This document shows positions 6,155 through 10,785 of a stretch of 10,785 bases of DNA, in pieces. The stretch is taken from contig JAKAAZ010000115.1 in the NCBI GenBank assembly GCA_021802085.1, forward strand, positions 1 through 10,785. The letters run 5' to 3'. The notes under the pieces were generated by a model. It did no database searches and had not been told where the DNA came from. It saw only the letters and a list, made by a program, of their open reading frames with translations. The position numbers were made by a program, and so were the translations under genes. Numbering within the stretch: position 1 is the first letter of the stretch; every line of letters begins with the position of its first letter. Source of the DNA: Acidobacteriota bacterium. Its GTDB lineage: Bacteria; Acidobacteriota; Terriglobia; Terriglobales; Acidobacteriaceae.

Positions 6155-8244
6155 GGACACTTCCAGTCGCGTGGAAATCTCGCCTGCTGTCCGGTCGAAT
6201 GATTGGATTGCTTGCCTGCTCGATGATCGCGCCTCTCATTGCGGCGCAGGCAGGCCAGCCAGCTCAGAACGCGCGCGAAACTCCGCCCATCCGCATCCGC
6301 GGATACACCATCGATGTCACGCTCGATCCAGCGCTCCATTCCCTCGCGGCGAAAACGCGGGTCGATTTCACGGCGCTTGAAAATCTGCAGACGGTCTCGT
6401 TGCAATTGAATCCGGCGTTGCGCGTGACCGGCGTTGCGGATGACGCGGGAAATTGTCTGAGCGCTGCGTCCGGCAATGGACAGATCGTCGTCACGCCTGC
6501 CAGTCCCGTTGCCCAAGGGAGCGCCGCCGCATGGACCTTCGCGTACAGCGGAGCGCTGGATGCAGGAACACATCCGGCCGCGGCTGCGAAGGCAGATGGT
6601 TCGGCGACATCTGGAAGCGCGGTTCCGCTGGCTTCGGTTGGAAATCCAGTCAGCTATCTGTTGTACGCGGCGCGGTGGTTTCCCATGGTGGGCTATGAAA
6701 CGGACCGCTTCACAGCAACGCTGCACGTGCATGTGCCAGCGGGAGAACGCGTGTTCGGCAGCGGCTTGACCGGAACGCCCCACGCAGATGCAAACGGCCA
6801 GATGGTCTTTGATTTTCAATGGCCGCGTCCGGGATTTCCGGGGGCAACGACTGCCGGATTTCCGGGAACGATTGTCGCGGGAAAATTCCTGGAACCGGTC
6901 GCCGACGCTGGCTCCCATGTGCGGGTGTATCGCATCGACCTCGGGGCGGCCGTGAAGACGCAGGCGCAGCAGCCCAGCGGCAAGGAAATCGCCGCAGCGG
7001 CAACTCGCCAATACAACGAGTTCACTTTGCAATTTGGACCGGCGGAAACGGGACAGATGAACGTAGTCGAGTTGCCGGATGGGACCGTGCCCGCAGCCTG
7101 GGCGCCAGAGATTGCGGCCGTTGCAAGCAGGCAGATGGATGGCGACGATTCCTTCCGGTTGCTGGCGAATACCATCGCCCATCAGTGGTGGGGAAACCAG
7201 GTGAGCCCGGCGACACGGAGCGATGCGTGGATCACACACGGGATGTGCCGCTATGCCGAGCTTGAATATCTCCGCCAGGCATCGAAGCCCGACGCGGTAG
7301 CCGACGCCATCTTCAACGTATCGGCCAGCGCGCTCGCATACAACAGTGTTCCCCTCGCGGACGTTGCGCGTTACGCCGAGTTTTCGCCGGAGTTCCAGGC
7401 CATGACGTACGACAAGGGCGCGATGATCTTCCGCATGTTGCAGTGGCAGATTGGCGACGTGGCTTTTCAACAGACGCTGCGCGGCGTTCTTGCGCGCGCC
7501 ACCATTTCTTCGGCGGAGCTGGAACAGATTGCCGAAACCGCGTCGCACCGGAATTTGCGGCCATTCTTTACGCAGTGGCTGAGCAATACCGGCGCGCCGA
7601 CGCTGGACGACAAGTGGACGCTCTACCGGCTGGGCAATAACCAGGGATTCCGCATCGTGGGCGAAATCGACGAGGACCTGGATTTATTCCAAATGCCAGT
7701 GGAGGTGCGCGTGGAAACGGAAGGTAAGACGGTCACGCAACGCGTCAACGTAATGGGTCCGCAGACGCAATTTACAGTCGACACGTTTGGGATTCCGCGC
7801 AAGGTTTCTCTCGATCCGGAGCGTTGGCTTCTGAGGAATGACGATGCCTTGCAGGTGCGCGTGCATATTCTGCGCGGAATGCAAAAACTGGCCGCGAACG
7901 ACGATGCGGAAGCCATCCAGGAATATCGCGCGGCGCTGGCGCTCGATAGCATCAACTCGCTGGCCAGCTATCGCCTGGGCGAGGTCTATTTCCGGGAGCG
8001 CAACTATCAGGCGGCGGAGGACGCGTTTCGCAGCGCTCTGAGCGGTGATGGCGTTCCCAAATGGACGGAAGTGTGGAGCGACCTGCAACTGGGAAAAATC
8101 TTCGACGCCTCCGGGCAGCGCAACCGCGCCGTCAACCAATATCGCGAGGCGCTGGAGACTCAGGACAACACCTCGGGCGCGCTCACGCTGGCGGGCGACT
8201 ATTTACAGCACCCCTACGCGCCGCCGAAGATTGCCGCACAGTAA
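6151..8244 (+). CDS. Secreted M1-aminopeptidase-like protein with degenerate active site and C-terminal TPR-like repeats
   Basis: A 697-aa protein. Residues 17-31 form a hydrophobic signal segment after Arg/Lys residues, with a likely cleavage after AAQA (about 34), so it is probably periplasmic or outer-membrane associated. Residues about 47-265 resemble the beta-sandwich N-domain of M1 peptidases. The gluzincin-like domain follows: IAHQWWGNQVSP (342-353) and TYDKGAMIFRML (419-430) are clear M1 landmarks. However, the zinc motif HExxH-x18-E reads NTIAH-x18-H (340-344 and His363): the first zinc His, the catalytic Glu and the third ligand Glu are all replaced. No GAMEN-type exopeptidase loop is evident. 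A beta-rich region (about 490-560) leads to helical TPR-like repeats (about 573-683). The start at 6151 gives an ATGA overlap with lpxB; a longer in-frame form from 6079 would bury the signal peptide. It is probably a non-catalytic binding or scaffold protein in the lipid A operon. Function is unproven. Confidence 0.85.
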   Translation: MRTLPVAWKSRLLSGRMIGLLACSMIAPLIAAQAGQPAQNARETPPIRIRGYTIDVTLDPALHSLAAKTRVDFTALENLQTVSLQLNPALRVTGVADDAGNCLSAASGNGQIVVTPASPVAQGSAAAWTFAYSGALDAGTHPAAAAKADGSATSGSAVPLASVGNPVSYLLYAARWFPMVGYETDRFTATLHVHVPAGERVFGSGLTGTPHADANGQMVFDFQWPRPGFPGATTAGFPGTIVAGKFLEPVADAGSHVRVYRIDLGAAVKTQAQQPSGKEIAAAATRQYNEFTLQFGPAETGQMNVVELPDGTVPAAWAPEIAAVASRQMDGDDSFRLLANTIAHQWWGNQVSPATRSDAWITHGMCRYAELEYLRQASKPDAVADAIFNVSASALAYNSVPLADVARYAEFSPEFQAMTYDKGAMIFRMLQWQIGDVAFQQTLRGVLARATISSAELEQIAETASHRNLRPFFTQWLSNTGAPTLDDKWTLYRLGNNQGFRIVGEIDEDLDLFQMPVEVRVETEGKTVTQRVNVMGPQTQFTVDTFGIPRKVSLDPERWLLRNDDALQVRVHILRGMQKLAANDDAEAIQEYRAALALDSINSLASYRLGEVYFRERNYQAAEDAFRSALSGDGVPKWTEVWSDLQLGKIFDASGQRNRAVNQYREALETQDNTSGALTLAGDYLQHPYAPPKIAAQ

Positions 8245-8275
8245 GGCGTAAATCGGTGCATCCGCTTTGTTCAGC

Positions 8276-8310
8276 AATGCAGGGATCCATCGCTTCGCTC
8301 AGGATGACAG
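8276..8310 (-). repeat. Dispersed repeat of the GTCATCCTGAGCGAAGCG type
   Basis: On the minus strand this reads CTGTCATCCTGAGCGAAGCG and continues ATGGATCCCTGCATT. From memory it matches a very common intergenic repeat in Acidobacteriota and several other phyla. It occupies most of the 78-nt gap between two convergent genes. No U-tract hairpin is present, so any role in ending transcription is unclear. Copy number cannot be judged from this window. Confidence 0.55.
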
Positions 8311-8322
8311 CTCGATCGATAA

Positions 8323-8508
8323 TTATGCTTTGTCTTCGAGGGCGGCCAGCACGTCGGCCACGGTGGGCTCGACTTTCAGCATGTAGTCGCGGACTCGCTT
8401 GCGCTCTTCCGGCGGCAGCGAAGGCAGCACCACCAGCAGGCGGCGCAGCGTGGTGCCGATATCGTCGGCGTAATTCATCATGCGGATGGCTTCTCCAGTA
8501 AGGGGCAT
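8323..8508 (-). CDS. Small hypothetical protein (61 aa)
   Basis: I do not recognise a family. The protein begins MPLTGEAIRMMNYADD and is mostly charged and leucine-rich, with two probable amphipathic helices: about residues 13-29 (ADDIGTTLRRLLVVLP) and about 32-59 (PPEERKRVRDYMLKVEPTVADVLAALED), separated by SLPPEE. It has no signal peptide or membrane segment and no cysteines, so it is likely a small cytoplasmic helical protein. The evidence that it is real is AAGGAG placed 5 nt before the ATG, a TACAAT box further up, and an otherwise non-coding region. It is convergent with the M1-like gene. It could belong to the same transcript as the penicillin-acylase gene upstream on the same strand, but a terminator-like hairpin and about 365 nt separate them. 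Confidence 0.65.
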   Translation of the reverse strand: MPLTGEAIRMMNYADDIGTTLRRLLVVLPSLPPEERKRVRDYMLKVEPTVADVLAALEDKA

Positions 8509-8513
8509 CGATT

Positions 8514-8519
8514 CTCCTT
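8514..8519 (-). promoter_or_regulatory. Strong ribosome binding site of the 61-aa gene
   Basis: AAGGAG on the minus strand, 5 nt before the ATG at 8508, within GAAGGAGAATCGATG. It is one of the best Shine-Dalgarno sequences in the window and is the main reason for calling the short gene. Confidence 0.75.
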
Positions 8520-8540
8520 CAACTATAAGTGGATGTTGCT

Positions 8541-8546
8541 ATTGTA
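8541..8546 (-). promoter_or_regulatory. Candidate -10 element (TACAAT) for the 61-aa gene
   Basis: TACAAT on the minus strand would start a transcript near 8534, giving a leader of about 26 nt that contains the AAGGAG site. No clear -35 hexamer is seen at the expected spacing. The context TACAATAGCA is identical to that before the ABC exporter gene. Confidence 0.35.
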
Positions 8547-8572
8547 AGCTTCGCGCCAACTGGATGCGGGCT

Positions 8573-8599
8573 AAAAGACCACCGGCTGAAAGCCGGTGG
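8573..8599 (-). terminator. Terminator-like hairpin with perfect 9-bp stem
   Basis: On the minus strand CCACCGGCT (8599-8591), a 3-nt loop and AGCCGGTGG (8587-8579) form a perfect 9-bp GC-rich stem, followed by TCTTTT (8578-8573). That is the form of an intrinsic terminator for transcripts from the penicillin-acylase gene, whose stop is about 275 nt upstream. The same kind of CCGGCTGAAAGCCGG palindrome also resembles dispersed Acidobacteriota repeats, so it may be a mobile palindrome doing terminator work. Reading the other way, the stem is followed only by a short T-run in GTTTAAAC. Confidence 0.5.
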
Positions 8600-8795
8600 G
8601 TTTAAACCTGGAAGCTGGAACTAAACGAATTACATCAACAAAGGCGACCCTGTCCGCCGCATCTCCGCAAGAACCACGCAAACACATGCAAACCCCCAAC
8701 AAGAAAATAAAACCGCTAAGGAAAAATTCACTGCGAGTTTTTCCGCAGCCTGTTTAGCCCGCGAGTGCTGCTGTTCGAATCACTTCCATGAATCG
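8600..8795. other. Intergenic stretch without a recognisable gene
   Basis: This A-rich stretch (notably 8670-8730) carries no plausible reading frame with a ribosome binding site on either strand. The only structure I see is an inverted repeat, GGAAAAA (8720-8726) and TTTTTCC (8738-8744), around an 11-nt loop, with an overlapping alternative stem CTGCG (8731-8735)/CGCAG (8744-8748). It lies downstream of the penicillin-acylase gene on the minus strand and could be untranslated trailer. Confidence 0.5.
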
Positions 8796-8830
8796 AATTG
8801 TTGAATGAACTTCAGACTCAGGACACCAGG
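8796..8830. repeat. Dispersed repeat, copy 2 (also at 512-546)
   Basis: Matches 512-546 at 27 of 35 positions with an identical AGACTCAGGACAC core. It sits about 44 nt past the stop of the penicillin-acylase gene, the same side and orientation as copy 1 relative to ltaE. The CCTGATACA and GGCACG-hairpin parts that accompany copy 1 are absent here, so this may be a partial copy. Confidence 0.6.
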
Positions 8831-8873
8831 TTACGCGCCGAGAATAGTCCCGGCGATTTCATCGTGCGCGAAA

Positions 8874-10785
8874 TTATGGAGTCAGCGTCAGCGTGTGCGT
8901 CGCAGATGCCTGCACAGCGCCATCGCTAAACGGCAGCGCAAATGTTTTGCCCCCATACCAGTAGGGCCATTGGTCCATGTAATAAGGACTGAGCGGGTCG
9001 CCAGACTCGCCGAGGACAATGTTCAACGTGGACTGATCGAGATTGGAAAAATCCACCGTCAGCCGCTCCGACGGGCCGAAGGTGCGCCCTACCTGCTTCA
9101 CTGTGGTTCCATCGCCGGACTGCGGTTGCGCGCCCGTGCCCGTCCACTCGCGCAGCCATGGTATGCCGCCATAGAGCGGATGCTCGATCTCCACCGGGTG
9201 CGCAACGCCGTAGTGCCAGCTTTTTAGATCGAGTGGCGCGCGCAACGCGGTCATGCCGCGGTCCACGGCCGCCGCTAGAAATTCATTCCAGTTGCTGTAG
9301 TTCGTCGGCAGCCACCGCCGCGACTGCCCCGTGACAATTTCTTCCTCGACATAGGAAGACTCCGCCCAGCGATACAACTTCCAATCGTCTCCCAGCCGCG
9401 GTTTCAAAATCATCGGCCACAGCGCGGCGCGGGCGGCATCGACAATCGTCGCCGCAGGCGAGGCGATCGTCACGTCGCCATCCCAGGCACGCATCAGATC
9501 GGCTGCCTCGCGCAGTCGGCTGTTGGGATGCGCTGCATGGTCGATGGCATAGGTGAATCGTTGCGCCAGTTCCTGGTCCAATATGGAATACACATCGTTC
9601 TGCAATGCCAGCATGTCCGCCGCCGACAATTTTGGCTTGCTCTCCAGCACTCTCCAGATGCGCTCATTGCGATACGGTGCGGCCCAGTCGAGCGTCAGAG
9701 GATACGGATAGCCGTCCGGCGTCACGCGGGAGTTGGCCGTCGCCAGAATGCCGCCCGGCGGGTTGTAGACCGATGGCAGCTTGTCGAATGGAATGTAGCC
9801 CTGCCATTCACGATTTGCGTCCGTGATGGGAACCGCCGCCAATCCATTCGGCCGCATCGGGATTTTGCCCACCGCCTGATACCCAATGTTGCCCTGGGTG
9901 TCGGCGTAGACGGCATTCTCCGGTGGGCCGCCGAACAAGGCGACCGCGGCGCGAAACTGGTCCCAGTTCTGCGCGCTGTCCACTTGATAAAACGGCATGG
10001 TCACGGCCGTGGGATCATAGACGGTCCAACGCAGCGCCAGCGTTCGTTTCTCGTGCGGCAGCAGCGGCGTCACGACCGGTCCGTGGTCTGTCCGCAGCAC
10101 GTCCAGCGTCACATCGCGGCCGCCGCGCACGCGAATCACTTCCCGGTCATGCTGGAAGGACTGCCATCCTTGCGCGGTTTTGTATGTGTTGCCATCCGTC
10201 TGCTCCACATACACATCCTGAATATCGGCATAGAGCAGCGTGAAGCCCCACGCGATATGCCCATTGTGTCCCACAATAACGAATGGAATGCCGGGCAGCG
10301 TGACGCCGGCCACGTTGAAGTCTCCGCTGGTCAGTTGCGCCTCATACCAGGTGTCCGGAATCGTGTGCTCCAGATGCATGTCGTTCGATAGCAGCGGCAT
10401 GCCCGTCACGCTGTGCGCGCCCGACACCACCCAGTCGTTCGAGCCCGGGGCGCAGTCGCTGCAATCCGCGATCGTCGCCGAAGGCAGCAGCGTTTCCAGA
10501 TGCAGAATGTCTTCCACGCTTTTCCGCACGCTCACCTGGGAAGGGTCGAGCGGCACCTGCTGAATTACTTGCGGCGCCGTAATGGGTGGCTCCGTTGAGA
10601 TTGGCGGATGGTCGCGCCACGATCCCACCGGATACAAGTCATCGACCAGCATCGGCCAATGCAGCCGCTCCGCGATCTTTTCCCGCGCCAGCTTGGTCGG
10701 GAAGTCCAGGCTCAGCGTTTCCGCCAGGTTCAGCGCCACCAGCATCGAATCGCGCGGCCGCCACAGTTGCGGGCGATAGTCCAGC
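8874..10785 (-). CDS. Penicillin acylase family protein (Ntn hydrolase), N-terminus beyond the right edge
   Basis: A penicillin amidase (S45) family amide hydrolase, usually a periplasmic enzyme matured by self-cleavage into alpha and beta chains. About 636 codons are visible and the frame is still open at the right edge (reading LDYRPQLWRPRDSM there), so about 150-200 residues including any signal peptide are missing. The ATG at 10745 is internal, not the start. The nucleophile motif is GSNDWVVSG, whose Ser (codon 10442-10440) should become the N-terminal residue of the beta chain after cleavage at Gly-Ser. Downstream are LLSNDMHL, VAGVTLPGIPFVIVGHN and IAWGFT with D..DVYVE, all family hallmarks, and the C-terminal GDPLSPYYMDQWPYWYGG. 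Family members act on penicillins, acyl-homoserine lactones or other amides; the natural substrate cannot be told here. A CxxC (CSDC) sits just before the cleavage site. The gene appears monocistronic from what is visible. Confidence 0.93.
   Translation of the reverse strand, partial: LDYRPQLWRPRDSMLVALNLAETLSLDFPTKLAREKIAERLHWPMLVDDLYPVGSWRDHPPISTEPPITAPQVIQQVPLDPSQVSVRKSVEDILHLETLLPSATIADCSDCAPGSNDWVVSGAHSVTGMPLLSNDMHLEHTIPDTWYEAQLTSGDFNVAGVTLPGIPFVIVGHNGHIAWGFTLLYADIQDVYVEQTDGNTYKTAQGWQSFQHDREVIRVRGGRDVTLDVLRTDHGPVVTPLLPHEKRTLALRWTVYDPTAVTMPFYQVDSAQNWDQFRAAVALFGGPPENAVYADTQGNIGYQAVGKIPMRPNGLAAVPITDANREWQGYIPFDKLPSVYNPPGGILATANSRVTPDGYPYPLTLDWAAPYRNERIWRVLESKPKLSAADMLALQNDVYSILDQELAQRFTYAIDHAAHPNSRLREAADLMRAWDGDVTIASPAATIVDAARAALWPMILKPRLGDDWKLYRWAESSYVEEEIVTGQSRRWLPTNYSNWNEFLAAAVDRGMTALRAPLDLKSWHYGVAHPVEIEHPLYGGIPWLREWTGTGAQPQSGDGTTVKQVGRTFGPSERLTVDFSNLDQSTLNIVLGESGDPLSPYYMDQWPYWYGGKTFALPFSDGAVQASATHTLTLTP

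Noticed and set aside
5944..7548. A 534-codon minus-strand open frame opposite lpxB and the M1-like gene
   Set aside because: Arg- and Cys-rich low-quality translation without motifs; the plus strand carries recognisable proteins over the same bases.
8720..8748. GGAAAAA/TTTTTCC inverted repeat as a terminator
   Set aside because: The stem is A-T rich with an 11-nt loop and no following U-tract on either strand; the 8573-8599 hairpin is a better terminator candidate.
8805..9227. A 140-codon plus-strand open frame over the acylase 3' end
   Set aside because: Antisense to the conserved C-terminal part of the acylase gene, with no RBS or motif.

Overview
The window looks like a GC-rich Gram-negative genome, most likely an Acidobacteriota (Terriglobia-type) chromosome. 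LpxB implies lipid A and an outer membrane. The intergenic repeats resemble dispersed elements I associate with Acidobacteriota: a GGCACG...CGTGCC hairpin followed by CCTGATACA, and the GTCATCCTGAGCGAAGCG element. The protein styles fit too. This assignment is inference; no rRNA or other phylogenetic marker is present.

Layout. (1) 1-541 holds no protein gene. Bases 1-416, read on the minus strand, look like the 5' part of a group II intron whose reverse transcriptase would lie beyond the left edge. It sits beside a cluster of short repeats (433-546). (2) 542-2871, minus strand: hemW (radical SAM heme chaperone) and ltaE (PLP-dependent threonine aldolase), joined by a GTGA stop/start overlap. 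(3) 2967-8244, plus strand, divergent from hemW: a tight three-gene cluster of an MsbA/MdlB-type ABC exporter, lpxB, and a secreted M1-aminopeptidase-like protein with C-terminal TPR-like repeats. lpxB follows the ABC gene by 17 bases and overlaps the third gene by 4. (4) 8245-8873: a dispersed repeat, a 61-aa minus-strand gene with a strong ribosome binding site, a terminator-like hairpin and a second copy of the repeat found beside ltaE. (5) 8874 to the right edge, minus strand: a penicillin-acylase-family Ntn hydrolase whose N-terminus is outside the window.

How the genes fit together. The plus-strand cluster reads as an envelope operon. LpxB makes the lipid A disaccharide at the inner face of the cytoplasmic membrane, and the ABC exporter is a candidate lipid flippase. 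The third protein has lost three of its four key M1 active-site residues (HExxH-x18-E has become NTIAH-x18-H), so it is probably a non-catalytic periplasmic scaffold. This translationally coupled pseudopeptidase is the most interesting item in the window. The second is the intron fragment, for which I could pair candidate EBS1 and EBS2 with the adjacent 5' exon.
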